A stretch of DNA of 64,000 bases from Alphaproteobacteria bacterium (GCA_002401695.1 NVTV01000002.1:310001-374000); one strand, 5' to 3'; counted from the first letter of the stretch, positions 9,673 through 19,289 are shown. Numbers and translations: made by a program. The notes: generated from the letters alone by a model not told the origin.

Positions 9673-10254
9673 TCATTGATGAGAGACATCGTTATTCGGA
9701 AATTTGGACGGTGAATGATTCTCGCGAGAATCCAGACGTTTATTATCTCTGCGTATTTTAAAGTAAGCCCTTTCAATGATGTCGTTTGCTTCACGCTTTA
9801 TTCTACTGCAACGAGCCTCCAGTCGGATGAGCTTCTTATAAGCGATCTTCATGTGCTTACTTTTGATTTCCCCATGCTTCTTTTCATGCACTATACTGTG
9901 TTTGAATAAAGCGTTCCATTGTTGTTGCACCTCTGGTGATGCCTCCTTTTTATGTTTCCAGACGGGGATTCTGTAGACAACATTTGTTATTAATTTCAAA
10001 TTTCCTATACGGCATATACCCATGCCCACTTTTTTAGGATCGTAGGTTATCGTGTGTGAGGCGGTTGTGCAGGCAAAAACACGGTATTTTGTTTCGCAAT
10101 CATCCTTTATAAGGCGCGAAATTGAGGATAATAGCTTGCCTGAATCAGGCTGATTAATTGAATAATATTCTGTTTTCTCATTAAAGGAATATTCGGCGTG
10201 CGCCGCAGTAGAGCCGCAGGCCAAGATGAAGATGATTGCTACTAAAAGTCTCAT
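9673..10254 (-). CDS. secreted DUF922 protein, predicted zinc protease
   Basis: 193 residues with a signal peptide (cleavage after AAHA, about residue 20), so exported. The core has the DUF922 pattern: YYSI start, a central cysteine-containing strand (GICRIGNLKLI), YRIPVW, then an HEKKH sequence that fits the HEXXH zinc-protease motif. DUF922 members are annotated as predicted secreted zinc-dependent proteases, but no substrate is known. The C-terminal 60 residues are very basic and helical (KIRRDNKRLDSREN), which is unusual and may bind polyanions. It lies 5 bases downstream of recG, same strand. Confidence 0.8.
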   Translation of the reverse strand: MRLLVAIIFILACGSTAAHAEYSFNEKTEYYSINQPDSGKLLSSISRLIKDDCETKYRVFACTTASHTITYDPKKVGMGICRIGNLKLITNVVYRIPVWKHKKEASPEVQQQWNALFKHSIVHEKKHGEIKSKHMKIAYKKLIRLEARCSRIKREANDIIERAYFKIRRDNKRLDSRENHSPSKFPNNDVSHQ

Positions 10255-10259
10255 GTTCT

Positions 10260-12347
10260 TTAACCGCCTCTAAAATACTGGATTGCTTGATCACATTCAA
10301 ACAGGTAGAGCAGGGTCTTTAGAGCAGTGCCGCGCTCGGTTTCCAGTTTTGGATCTTTTGCAATAATCAGTTTAGCATCATCGCGCGCTGCTGCCAATAA
10401 ATCCCCATGTGCGGCTAGGTTGGCCAGCTTGAACTCGGTTATGCCGCTTTGCTTTGTGCCTAGAATGTTACCACTGCCGCGCAGTTCCAGATCTTTTTCG
10501 GCAATGATAAAGCCGTCCTCGGTGTCGCGCATAATGTTGAGGCGCTCTTTTGCCGTTTCGCCCAAAGGCGCAGAATAAAGTAGGAAACAGTAGGATTTCT
10601 CTGCTCCACGTCCAACACGTCCGCGTAATTGGTGCAGTTGTGACAGGCCGAAACGTTCCGCATGTTCGATCACCATTATCGTTGCTTCGGGGATGTTAAC
10701 GCCGACCTCAATCACGGTGGTGGCGATCAGAATATCCAGTGCGCCACTGGCGAATTTCTCCATAACCGTGTCTTTTTCTGCTGGCTTCATCCGTCCATGG
10801 ATAAGGCCAATGCGCTCCCCGAAGGTCGCTTGCAGTATGTCATAGCGTTCTTCCGCTGCGGCAAGGTCAAGGGTCTCGGACTCCTCAACCAGTGGGCAAA
10901 CCCAATAAACCCGCACACCTTCGGTAATTTTGCGTTTGATACCGGCCACAACTTGATCCAGCTTATCATTCGAAAATAGCATCGTATCAATGGGTTTACG
11001 CCCCGGTGGTTTCTCGTCCAGCTTCGAGACCTCCATATCGCCATAAGCGGTCAGCGCCAATGTCCGCGGAATAGGGGTCGCTGTCATTACCAAAATGTCG
11101 GTGCCTTTGTTCTTATTAGACAGCTCAAGGCGTTGATGTACACCAAATTTATGCTGTTCATCAATTACCGCCAGCCCTAAATCCTGATATTCCACATCTT
11201 TTTGAAATATCGCATGCGTGCCGATAATAACCTGCGCAGTGCCGTCTTTGATTTGTTTCAAGATCAAGTCACGGCTTTTGCCTTTATCGCGCCCCGTCAG
11301 GGTAACAAAGCGTATACCTGCCGCATCCAACCAGTCTTTAAAGCTAACTGCATGTTGGCGGGCGAGGATTTCTGTCGGCGCCATAATGGCGGCTTGGGTG
11401 TTGTTCTCAATGGCGCTGAGCATGGCAAGGCACGCCACCACAGTTTTACCACTGCCCACATCCCCTTGCAGTAGGCGAAGCATTCTGGCTGGCTCGGCCA
11501 TATCGCTATCAATTTCGGCGAGGCTGCGTTTTTGTGCGCCCGTTAATTCAAAGGGAATAACTGCCATGACCTTATCGCGCAGGGTCATGGTTGCGGGAAA
11601 TGCGCGCCCATTAATCTTGCGTTGTCTATCGCGAACAAGGGCTAGCGTCAATTGGTTGGCAAGTAGCTCATCATAGGCGAGACGCATTTTGGTGTCATGC
11701 ATTGGGTCAAGTGCATCATCGCTCATCGGCGTGTGCAGGGCTTGCAGGCATGTATGCCAATCGCCCCATTTCTCGCGCTTTTTATGGGCATCGTTTAACC
11801 ATTCGGGCAGAACAGGAATATGCGTTAACGCGGCAGTTACCGCTTTACGTATGACTTTATTTGTAACCCCTTGGGTCAGCGGGTATATCGCCTCCACCGT
11901 TTCCAGTGTCTCGCGCTCATCGGGGGTGGCAATATCGGGATGCATCATTTGCGGCTGGCCTTGGAAATATTCGATCTTGCCACTGATAATCACTGGTTTT
12001 CCAATAGGCAGCAGTTTTTCAATCCAGCCCTTATTCGCATGGAAAAACATCAGCGATATTGCGCCGCTATCATCTGTTGCTTTTACCCGATAAGGCAAGG
12101 ACTTACGCGCATTGGGGAAGTGCTTTTCAATGCGCACCTCCATGGTCACGACCTTACCATTGGGGCAATCCGATATCGGGCAAGAAAAGCGGCGATCAAT
12201 AAAATCAACCGGTGCATGAAACAACAGATCGAGGATTTTCGGCCCCTCAATCAGCTTTTCCATCAATTTACTGATGCGTGGCCCCACACCGGGCAGAGTG
12301 CTGATACTCAAGAATAGTGGGTCAAGATCAAAGGGCCGTTGGGACAT
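10260..12347 (-). CDS. recG: ATP-dependent DNA helicase RecG
   Basis: Superfamily 2 helicase that remodels stalled replication forks and Holliday junctions. The N-terminal wedge/OB domain is followed by Walker A GDVGSGKTVV (about residue 294), the DEQH box (about 392), and motif VI in QLRGRVGRG; the C-terminal TRG-type segment is present. The ATG at 12347 (MSQRPFDLD) is preferred over a TTG seven codons upstream. It is divergent from sdhE with a 76-base shared upstream region, the arrangement seen in many alphaproteobacteria. Confidence 0.97.
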   Translation of the reverse strand: MSQRPFDLDPLFLSISTLPGVGPRISKLMEKLIEGPKILDLLFHAPVDFIDRRFSCPISDCPNGKVVTMEVRIEKHFPNARKSLPYRVKATDDSGAISLMFFHANKGWIEKLLPIGKPVIISGKIEYFQGQPQMMHPDIATPDERETLETVEAIYPLTQGVTNKVIRKAVTAALTHIPVLPEWLNDAHKKREKWGDWHTCLQALHTPMSDDALDPMHDTKMRLAYDELLANQLTLALVRDRQRKINGRAFPATMTLRDKVMAVIPFELTGAQKRSLAEIDSDMAEPARMLRLLQGDVGSGKTVVACLAMLSAIENNTQAAIMAPTEILARQHAVSFKDWLDAAGIRFVTLTGRDKGKSRDLILKQIKDGTAQVIIGTHAIFQKDVEYQDLGLAVIDEQHKFGVHQRLELSNKNKGTDILVMTATPIPRTLALTAYGDMEVSKLDEKPPGRKPIDTMLFSNDKLDQVVAGIKRKITEGVRVYWVCPLVEESETLDLAAAEERYDILQATFGERIGLIHGRMKPAEKDTVMEKFASGALDILIATTVIEVGVNIPEATIMVIEHAERFGLSQLHQLRGRVGRGAEKSYCFLLYSAPLGETAKERLNIMRDTEDGFIIAEKDLELRGSGNILGTKQSGITEFKLANLAAHGDLLAAARDDAKLIIAKDPKLETERGTALKTLLYLFECDQAIQYFRGG

Positions 12348-12423
12348 GTTTGAAAAACACTCTTTCAAAATTCAAATATGACGCTATTCTAGCTCTTAAA
12401 GCGAACAAGATCGAGAATATTTA

Positions 12424-12717
12424 ATGACTATATTTATGGAAGTTGTCGGCAAGGCAGATGAACTGATCGAAAATAAGCGCAGACGCTTGATTTTCAGGTC
12501 GGCGCATCGCGGGATAAAGGAAATGGATTTGATTATGGGGGCTTTTGCCACCGCGTATGTCCCTGATTTCACGGAGGAGGAGCTGGCCGAATATGATGCT
12601 CTACTCTGTAATAATGACCCTGATCTATATAACTGGATCACCGAAAAAGAACCCGCCCCGAAAGAGATTGCGGAAATGGCTGTTTTTGTGAAGTTATTGG
12701 CGCATCGGTTGGTTTGA
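12424..12717 (+). CDS. sdhE: succinate dehydrogenase assembly factor 2 (SdhE)
   Basis: Small helical protein (97 aa) that promotes covalent FAD attachment to SdhA. The family signature is RSAHRGIKEMDLIMGAF (residues 24-40), matching the RRGxxExDxxLG-type core in which RG and E contact the flavoprotein. DLYNWI near residue 78 is also typical. The context divergent to recG and upstream of mfd is conserved. The opening MTIFMEVV is slightly longer than in some homologues; a start at the second Met is possible. Confidence 0.92.
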   Translation: MTIFMEVVGKADELIENKRRRLIFRSAHRGIKEMDLIMGAFATAYVPDFTEEELAEYDALLCNNDPDLYNWITEKEPAPKEIAEMAVFVKLLAHRLV

Positions 12718-12794
12718 TTTTGATTTATAATAATAAATATCTTTACAAGCATAGTCGTTAATGTGATTTTGTTTCACAATCATAGGGGAGCGTT

Positions 12795-13217
12795 ATGAAG
12801 TTTAAATTCGTGTCAGTATTAATGTGTGCATCATTACTCGGATGTGCGACGTCACCCGATAAAATTGGAAGCTCATACGTTTCTCCTATCCAATATGCCG
12901 ATTATAACTGTAAGCAAATTTCACTTGAGATGACAAATGTTTCGAGAAGAGTTAGTGAGCTGTATGGGCGTCTTGATAAAGAAGCGGGAGCGGATACTGC
13001 ACAGATGGCTGTGGGATTGCTTCTTTTTTGGCCAGCTTTACTTCTTCTTGAAGGAGGAGATGGGCCAGAGGCCGCAGAATATGCGCGTTTAAAAGGGATA
13101 AGAGAAGCTCTTGAAACTGTGGCCGTTCAAAAGGAGTGCGATCCTTCTCTATTGCCAAAATTTGAAGAGCCTAAAAAGGCAATTCCAGTGAAGGAGCTTA
13201 GTAAGCCCAACGATTAA
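12795..13217 (+). CDS. small lipoprotein of unknown function
   Basis: 140 residues with a type II signal peptide: lipobox LLGC puts the lipidated Cys at residue 17. The mature part has a charged helical stretch (YADYNCKQISLEM, RVSELYGRLDKE), a hydrophobic segment VGLLLFWPALLLLEGGDG that could insert in a membrane, then AEYARLKGIREALETVA. Similar small lipoproteins with a hydrophobic FWPALxxLEGGD segment are scattered in proteobacteria and have no assigned function, as far as I recall. GGGGAG sits before the ATG. Confidence 0.75.
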   Translation: MKFKFVSVLMCASLLGCATSPDKIGSSYVSPIQYADYNCKQISLEMTNVSRRVSELYGRLDKEAGADTAQMAVGLLLFWPALLLLEGGDGPEAAEYARLKGIREALETVAVQKECDPSLLPKFEEPKKAIPVKELSKPND

Positions 13218-13220
13218 GCA

Positions 13221-13922
13221 CTAAATCTTCTTAAACACCGCTCTATACGTATAACCCTTATAAAGATGGGTTATATCCAGCGTGCCTTTTTTCTCGACTT
13301 CCAGACGTTTGAGGTAATCGAGGATTTCAGGTTTATAAAACACGTGGAACATTTTTAACCACCAGAAGATAAACCTGCTGAACACTTTGGGTAGGTCGTC
13401 TTGTCCGCCGAAATCAACAATGTGAATTTCGCCGCCTTCGGGCAACAGCTCCAGCGCGTGATCAATTGATTCCTGCCACGGAGGAATAATGGAGAGGGCA
13501 TAGGAAAAAACTATTTTATCCAACGGCTTATCGATGTTAAATAATTCATCAGGTTGAAAAGATTGGGAATAGGCTTGTTTGAGGGTAATGGTCTGCGCCA
13601 TCTTGGCATTGTCCAGATTATGCCCCGCAGTTTTCAGCATTTCATCCGATGCATCCAGCCCATAAAAATTAGCTTTCGGATAACGTTGCGCGATTTTAAT
13701 CAGGTTACGCGCCGTGCCACAGCCGACTTCGCAAATATTTTCGCCTTCATTCGCATCGATGTTCTCAATCAGGTTATCGCGTCCTAATAGATAATATTTG
13801 CGTGTAACATCGTAAATATGGCGCGTCCAGCGATACATTTTATCCATATTTTCTTTGATTTGCTCTTCACCGGAGTTCTGCCCAGAATCTTGCCCAGAAC
13901 TTTTAGCGGTGCTTGCTGTCAT
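13221..13922 (-). CDS. btaB: BtaB-type N-methyltransferase for betaine lipid synthesis
   Basis: SAM-dependent class I methyltransferase. Motif I is ICEVGCGTARNLIK, preceded by RHIYDVTRKYYLLGRD, characteristic of BtaB. In characterised bacteria BtaB methylates diacylglyceryl-homoserine three times to give the betaine lipid DGTS. The start at 13922 is one base after the btaA stop, fitting translational coupling; an in-frame ATG at 13946 would overlap btaA by 23 bases and add eight residues. The first 20 residues are a Ser/Gln/Gly-rich low-complexity tail. Pairing with btaA makes the assignment strong. Confidence 0.88.
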   Translation of the reverse strand: MTASTAKSSGQDSGQNSGEEQIKENMDKMYRWTRHIYDVTRKYYLLGRDNLIENIDANEGENICEVGCGTARNLIKIAQRYPKANFYGLDASDEMLKTAGHNLDNAKMAQTITLKQAYSQSFQPDELFNIDKPLDKIVFSYALSIIPPWQESIDHALELLPEGGEIHIVDFGGQDDLPKVFSRFIFWWLKMFHVFYKPEILDYLKRLEVEKKGTLDITHLYKGYTYRAVFKKI

Positions 13923-13923
13923 C

Positions 13924-15189
13924 TTATGCGGCCTTTGTTTTTGCATTTATCTTAGAGCGATCCAGTGTATAGGTATGAAACCCACCATAGATAGAGGAGC
14001 GATCTTCCTCGTTACGCGGTGCGGCGAGGCTTTTATCATAGTCCCAAGGCGATAGATTATCTTCGATCAATCCTTCGGTCAATGGGCTATGGTCGCCGGC
14101 TGTGCGGAAGATAACACGCGCACCATCGCTGGCAGAGCGTAGAACCGCGCTCCATAAGTCATTAAGCTGGTCAGTGTTCATCCAATCTTGTGCATCTAAG
14201 AAGACATAGCAATCAACGCTATTTTCGCCTTGTGCATCTAGGTACTCCGTAATGGTTGAGTGGATAACCTGCGCTTTATCAATGTTAGCCTTTAGCGTTT
14301 CGTAATGTTCTTCCTTGAGATAACGCGGGATAGCGCGTTTATTTTCGCGGTCATAACCACGGTTAAAGGCTTGCCATGCAAAGTAATTATCCTCAATCGG
14401 AAACTGACACGCCATGCGTTCTAAACGCGCCTTAAGCAAGCTCGCCATATTACCATCCGCAGATTCGTTTAATTCATCAAATTGTGATGGGGGAATTCCT
14501 AAACCGTATAGTGACTCAGGGTTTCCGCAGATCATACGTATAAGTTTTTTATCAAATAATGGGCCTAATGTGCGATCAAAGATTTCTTTTTGCTCTTCCA
14601 GTGAATGCGCATTTAGAAGGTCACGCGGGTTTTGTCCGTAGATTTTTGCGACAAGGTGAACCATGCCAATAGACTTGCCCAAAAGGCCAAATTTATAGAG
14701 GTTTTTCTTGAACATGTTAATACGGCGACCATGCGGAAATACAAATTTCTCCCAATAGTCTTTTGTGTATTTATCAAGATTAGGTGCGATGTAGCGATCA
14801 TAATTCTCTACATTTTTGGCGGAATCAGCACAACCAAAGAACAAGAAGAAGCTCTCATAATCAGGCAGGTATTTCAATGCCGCGATCTTCAGGCGACCCA
14901 ACGCAACATGGTGCGGATTCAGGTCAACGGCTGTAACAGAAGCAGGGGATTCGGTCAGGTAATTCATCATATTGCAACCGCCCGAGCAAATAGTCATAAT
15001 GCGCGATGTAGAGTCGATCTTCATGGCCGGAATATCAACCTCCGGATCTTCCCAGATTTGTGGGTATACAAAACCGCTGAACACGGCTGTAAACATGCGT
15101 TCCTGCAAACCACGCTTCGACGTCGCTTTATTCTCGTGTACTGCGCCTTTGAGCAATTCTTTGTTTGCTACTGTCTCTGTTTCGCTCAT
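13924..15189 (-). CDS. btaA: BtaA, SAM:diacylglycerol 3-amino-3-carboxypropyltransferase
   Basis: DUF3419-family enzyme that moves the aminocarboxypropyl group of SAM to diacylglycerol, the first step of DGTS synthesis at the inner membrane. The segment FSGFVYPQIWEDPEVD followed by ICSGGCNMMNYL and VTAVDLNPHHVALG is diagnostic. The product is 421 aa from the ATG at 15189, which has an AGGTAA-like site; the open frame extends further up, but that part lacks family similarity. Other bacteria induce btaAB by PhoB under phosphate limitation. I see no convincing Pho box in the 91 bases before mfd. Confidence 0.92.
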   Translation of the reverse strand: MSETETVANKELLKGAVHENKATSKRGLQERMFTAVFSGFVYPQIWEDPEVDIPAMKIDSTSRIMTICSGGCNMMNYLTESPASVTAVDLNPHHVALGRLKIAALKYLPDYESFFLFFGCADSAKNVENYDRYIAPNLDKYTKDYWEKFVFPHGRRINMFKKNLYKFGLLGKSIGMVHLVAKIYGQNPRDLLNAHSLEEQKEIFDRTLGPLFDKKLIRMICGNPESLYGLGIPPSQFDELNESADGNMASLLKARLERMACQFPIEDNYFAWQAFNRGYDRENKRAIPRYLKEEHYETLKANIDKAQVIHSTITEYLDAQGENSVDCYVFLDAQDWMNTDQLNDLWSAVLRSASDGARVIFRTAGDHSPLTEGLIEDNLSPWDYDKSLAAPRNEEDRSSIYGGFHTYTLDRSKINAKTKAA

Positions 15190-15280
15190 ATTACCTAATG
15201 TCCCTTGAAATACACTGAAACCTATATATAAAAAGCAATTCAAAGGCAAACAACTATTTACTCTAAAAAAAGGCAAAATT

Positions 15281-18200
15281 GTGCACAGCATAGCGCAAAA
15301 CGAGAATATGACGCAGATCGGAAATACGATATATGGCGCGCCTGAGGGGCAGGACGCAAGGGTTCTAGCTGATAAAGCGCGCGCGCTTATGCCCGATGAC
15401 CGTGTGTTGGTTCATGTGGCCTTGGATGATGCGCGGCAAAGCACGCTGGAAGAGCTGCTCAAATTCTTTGCGCCCGATGTGCGGGTGCTTGTGTTGCCTG
15501 CATGGGATTGTTTGCCCTATGACCGCGTATCGCCCCATGGTGATATCGTTGCCGCGCGTGTGGCTGTTCTGACGCAATTAATGGCATGGGATCACGAGAA
15601 GGAGCGTCACCCTCGTATTTTACTGGTCAGCGTGAATGCTGCGATGCAGCGCGTAATGCCACGTGAGGTTCTGCGAGAGGCAAGTTTTAGCGCGAAAGCA
15701 GGCGCGCAAGTGGATCTGGGTAAGTTACAGCTCTTTTTGGCGCAAAATGGTTATATCCGCAGTGAAACCGTGCGCGAGCCGGGCGATTTTGCCATACGCG
15801 GCGGAATTGTCGATATCTTTCCTGCGGGCTATAAATTGCCGCTGCGCCTTGATTTGTTCGGTGACGAGATTGATACCATCAAAGACTTTGACCCGATAAC
15901 CCAACGCACACAAAGCAAAGTCCGTGAATTCGCGCTACAGCCGGCCTGTGAGTTCTTTATGGATGATGAGTCGATTGCGCGTTTCCGCTCTGGCTATCGC
16001 GAGGCCTTCGGCGTTGCACGCAGTGATGACCCGCTCTACGAATCTGTGGGTGAGGGGCGACGCTATAACGGGATGGAGCATTGGTTGCCCCTGTTTCATG
16101 ACCATATGGACACAATCTTTGATTACACGCCCAATGCCGCCGTGACGTTTGATTTTCATGTACATGAAGCCTATGCGGAGCGTATGGATCAGGTGCGCGA
16201 CTTCTTCAAGTCCCGCCAAATCCTTGAAAAATCAGCGCAAGAATCCGCAAAGAAGAAGGATAAGAACACGCTTTCGGGCTCTGTTTACCATCCGCTGGCG
16301 GTTCAAACGCTCTATATAGAGACATCTGAGTGGCGCACCTTAACCGATGGCGTTTGGAGCTTGTCGGGCTTCGGCGCACCGGAAGATACGGGGTTTGAGG
16401 ATAGCGGCGCACGTAAAGGGCGGGACTTCTCCGATATCCGTAGTCTGCCCGATGGTGACGTTTTCGCGGAGCTTAAGAAATTTATTGCGCTGCAACAGGC
16501 AGAAGGCAAAAAAGTCCTTGTTGCCGCCTATAGTAAAGGATCAGAAACGCGCCTTAAGGGTTTGATGGAGAATGTATCTATTAAGGATATTGTAGCGTTA
16601 CCTGACTATCGAGATATTAAGGAATTACAACCGCATCAGGTCGGTTTATGTGTGCTTTCATTGGAGAGTGGCTTTAACGCTACGGATCTCACCGTATTTA
16701 CTGAGCAGGACATTCTGGGCGACCGCCTTGCCCGTAAAGCAAAGAAGAGCCGCAAGGCCGATAATTTCCTGACCGAAGCCTCCGCTTTGGCCGCAGGCGA
16801 TCTTGTGGTTCATGTGGATCACGGCATTGGCCGCTTTATCGCGCTTGAGACGTTACAAGCCGCAGGAGTTCTTTATGATTGCCTCAAGATAGAATATTCA
16901 GGTGGTGATCGCCTGTTTGTGCCTGTGGTGAATTTAGAGGTGCTGTCGCGCTTTGGTTCGGATGAAGGCACAACGCAGCTTGATAAGCTGGGCGGCGCAG
17001 GTTGGCAGGCGCGTAAAGCCAAGGCCAAAAAGAATTTAATGGAGATTGCCGATAAACTTCTCGGTATTGCCGCCGCGCGTCAGCTTAAGAAGGCCGATAA
17101 ACTGGAAATCGGGCCGGAGCTGTATAATGAATTTGTCGCTCGCTTCCCTTATGCGGAAACAGAAGATCAGGAACGCTCAATCAATTCTGTGCTGGAGGGC
17201 ATGGCGGGGGATTATCCGATGGATCATCTGGTCTGCGGTGATGTTGGTTTTGGTAAGACTGAAATTGCGTTGCGGGCGGCCTATGTCGCGGCAATGTCGG
17301 GGGTGCAGGTGGCGATTGTTGTGCCGACAACTCTGCTGGCGCGTCAACATTACAATAATTTCCAGCAGCGTTTTTTGGGTATGGGTATTCGTATCGAACA
17401 GCTCTCCCGCATGGTATCGGCAAAGGATGCTAAGCGCACGAAAGAGGGGTTGGCGGATGGTTCTGTCCAAATCGTCATCGGGACGCATGCTTTGTTTGCT
17501 AGTTCGATGAAGTTCGATAATCTTGGCTTATTGATTGTTGATGAAGAACAAAAATTCGGCGTGAAGCAAAAGGAAAAGCTCAAAGAACTCAAAAGCAATA
17601 TCCATGTCCTCACCCTAACCGCAACACCGATTCCGCGTACCCTGCAAATGTCTTTGACGGGCGTGAAGGAAATGAGCCTGATTACCACGCCGCCCGTTGA
17701 TCGCTTGGCAATCCGCACCTTTGTGATGCCGGTGGATACCATGGTTATCCGTGATGCCTTACTGCGCGAACATTATCGCGGCGGGCAGAGTTTTTATGTC
17801 GTTCCACGCATTAAGGACCTGAAAGAGGTCTCTGATATGCTTAAAGACATTGTGCCTGAGGTGAAGTTCATTGATGCCCATGGCCAGATGACCCCAACCG
17901 AATTGGAAGACCGAATGACCGCCTTTTATGACGGGCAATATGATGTGCTGCTCGCCACCAATATTATCGAGAGCGGTATCGATATTCCAACGGCGAATAC
18001 CATGATTATTCACCGCGCCGATATGTTCGGCCTGTCGCAACTTTACCAAATCCGTGGGCGGATCGGGCGATCCAAGGTGCGTGCCTATGCGTATCTGACC
18101 TATAAGCCAAATGTGAAGCTGAACGATCATGCGCAAAAACGTCTTGAGGTGATGGAGACGCTGGATACGCTAGGCTCAGGGTTTCAGCTCGCCTCTCATG

Positions 18201-18802
18201 ATATGGATATTCGCGGTGCGGGGAATTTGCTGGGTGACGCACAATCGGGTCATATCCGCGAAATCGGGGTGGAACTGTATCAGCAAATGCTGGAAGAAGC
18301 CGTTGCCGCGGCGCGCTCTGGTGTCACAGAAGTCGAAGACATGCCCGAAGAGCAATGGTCGCCGCAAATTAATCTGGGTGCGTCTGTTCTTATTCCCGAA
18401 AGCTATGTCGAGGACTTAGGCGTACGGATGAGCCTTTACCGTCGTCTCAATGACTTGGTTGAAAAAGAGGAAATAGAGGGTTTCGCAGCCGAAATGATTG
18501 ATCGCTTTGGTGATCTGCCGGAGGAGGTCGAGAACTTGCTCGATATTCTCGCGATTAAACAGCTTTGTAAAAAGGCAGGAGTGTCACATGTTGATGCAGG
18601 GCCAAAGGGCGCAACGATAGCGTTCCACAAGAATGCGCCGCCAAATGTTGATGGTCTTATGACATGGATATTAACCAAAGCGGGCAGCGTAAAAATACGC
18701 CCCGATCAGAAAATATCCGCCATCCGCGCATGGCCAAAAACTGCGCAGCGCGTTAAGGGTATTCAGAACCTAATGAAAGAATTGGCGGGGCTGTCTGGTT
18801 AG
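15281..18802 (+). CDS. mfd: transcription-repair coupling factor
   Basis: Large SF2 translocase that removes RNA polymerase stalled at lesions and recruits UvrA. Domains in order: UvrB-homology module (about 20-350), RNA-polymerase-interacting region around HVDHGIGRFIALE (about 510), Walker A GDVGFGKTE (about 653), DEEQ box (about 754), motif VI QIRGRIGRS, and the C-terminal TRCF domain. The GTG at 15281 is preferred because AAAGG lies about 8 bases upstream; the ATG at 15308 is the alternative. Divergent from btaA; 1173 aa is normal. Confidence 0.97.
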   Translation: MHSIAQNENMTQIGNTIYGAPEGQDARVLADKARALMPDDRVLVHVALDDARQSTLEELLKFFAPDVRVLVLPAWDCLPYDRVSPHGDIVAARVAVLTQLMAWDHEKERHPRILLVSVNAAMQRVMPREVLREASFSAKAGAQVDLGKLQLFLAQNGYIRSETVREPGDFAIRGGIVDIFPAGYKLPLRLDLFGDEIDTIKDFDPITQRTQSKVREFALQPACEFFMDDESIARFRSGYREAFGVARSDDPLYESVGEGRRYNGMEHWLPLFHDHMDTIFDYTPNAAVTFDFHVHEAYAERMDQVRDFFKSRQILEKSAQESAKKKDKNTLSGSVYHPLAVQTLYIETSEWRTLTDGVWSLSGFGAPEDTGFEDSGARKGRDFSDIRSLPDGDVFAELKKFIALQQAEGKKVLVAAYSKGSETRLKGLMENVSIKDIVALPDYRDIKELQPHQVGLCVLSLESGFNATDLTVFTEQDILGDRLARKAKKSRKADNFLTEASALAAGDLVVHVDHGIGRFIALETLQAAGVLYDCLKIEYSGGDRLFVPVVNLEVLSRFGSDEGTTQLDKLGGAGWQARKAKAKKNLMEIADKLLGIAAARQLKKADKLEIGPELYNEFVARFPYAETEDQERSINSVLEGMAGDYPMDHLVCGDVGFGKTEIALRAAYVAAMSGVQVAIVVPTTLLARQHYNNFQQRFLGMGIRIEQLSRMVSAKDAKRTKEGLADGSVQIVIGTHALFASSMKFDNLGLLIVDEEQKFGVKQKEKLKELKSNIHVLTLTATPIPRTLQMSLTGVKEMSLITTPPVDRLAIRTFVMPVDTMVIRDALLREHYRGGQSFYVVPRIKDLKEVSDMLKDIVPEVKFIDAHGQMTPTELEDRMTAFYDGQYDVLLATNIIESGIDIPTANTMIIHRADMFGLSQLYQIRGRIGRSKVRAYAYLTYKPNVKLNDHAQKRLEVMETLDTLGSGFQLASHDMDIRGAGNLLGDAQSGHIREIGVELYQQMLEEAVAAARSGVTEVEDMPEEQWSPQINLGASVLIPESYVEDLGVRMSLYRRLNDLVEKEEIEGFAAEMIDRFGDLPEEVENLLDILAIKQLCKKAGVSHVDAGPKGATIAFHKNAPPNVDGLMTWILTKAGSVKIRPDQKISAIRAWPKTAQRVKGIQNLMKELAGLSG

Positions 18803-18864
18803 TTTTGCGGCAAAACCTATGAATTATTGTAAAGGTATGGCACACTTATTGCTTGAATAGATTC

Positions 18865-18881
18865 GTAAAGGAGCGCTTTAC
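18865..18881 (+). promoter_or_regulatory. hairpin covering the ribosome-binding site of the 18882 gene
   Basis: GTAAAG (18865-18870), loop GAGCG, CTTTAC (18876-18881) is a perfect 6-bp inverted repeat ending at the base before the ATG. The AAGGAG Shine-Dalgarno lies half in the stem and half in the loop, so folding would hide it. This could be a simple translation switch or chance; the stem is A/U-rich and weak. Confidence 0.4.
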
Positions 18882-19283
18882 ATGTCCAAAGAATATGCCG
18901 AAAGCAAGATTAGAGAAGCTTTAAAAGCGCATGGCGATAATATTGGCCTCGCGCGTCAGCACATTGTGAGTATGGCACAAGCAGACGCCGCGTTAATGCG
19001 GGCGTTGGCGCAACCTCATCTTGATGGTATCGTGGCTTATCAGGTGGAGCGCGTGGCTTCAGGCAGGGCAGAGATGGAAAAAAGACACCCTAAAGAACCA
19101 GCGCAAAACAAGATTGATAACTTCGGGATGGAGCTGTTACGTGCTGTTGCCGCCAGTGATGCTGAAACGTTTGGGCAAGAAGGCATGGGTGCAAAACGCA
19201 AAATGGCTTCGAAGCAACATATTGATGCGATTCATCAAATGGCCTCCAAAGCGCAATTTTTTAAGCCTTCAGATAAGAAATAA
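18882..19283 (+). CDS. conserved alphaproteobacterial protein of unknown function, 133 aa
   Basis: No function recognised. The protein is soluble, without signal peptide or membrane segment. The first half is helical (YAESKIREALKAHGDN, then ARQHIVSMAQADAALMRALAQPHLDGIVAYQV, split over residues 25-56), and the end has the pattern KMASKQHIDAIHQMASKAQFF. The beginning looks like a small helix-turn-helix-like or adaptor domain but lacks a defining motif. AAGGAG is well placed before the ATG. It precedes the sugar-kinase gene by 6 bases, so cotranscription is likely. Confidence 0.75.
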   Translation: MSKEYAESKIREALKAHGDNIGLARQHIVSMAQADAALMRALAQPHLDGIVAYQVERVASGRAEMEKRHPKEPAQNKIDNFGMELLRAVAASDAETFGQEGMGAKRKMASKQHIDAIHQMASKAQFFKPSDKK

Positions 19284-19289
19284 TGAGTA

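Noticed and set aside
11218-11676. 152-aa open frame on the plus strand inside recG
   Set aside because: Antisense shadow of the helicase motifs; low-complexity composition and no ribosome site.
15190-15280. Pho box between btaA and mfd
   Set aside because: I looked for two CTGTCAT-like repeats spaced by four bases and found only weak similarity.
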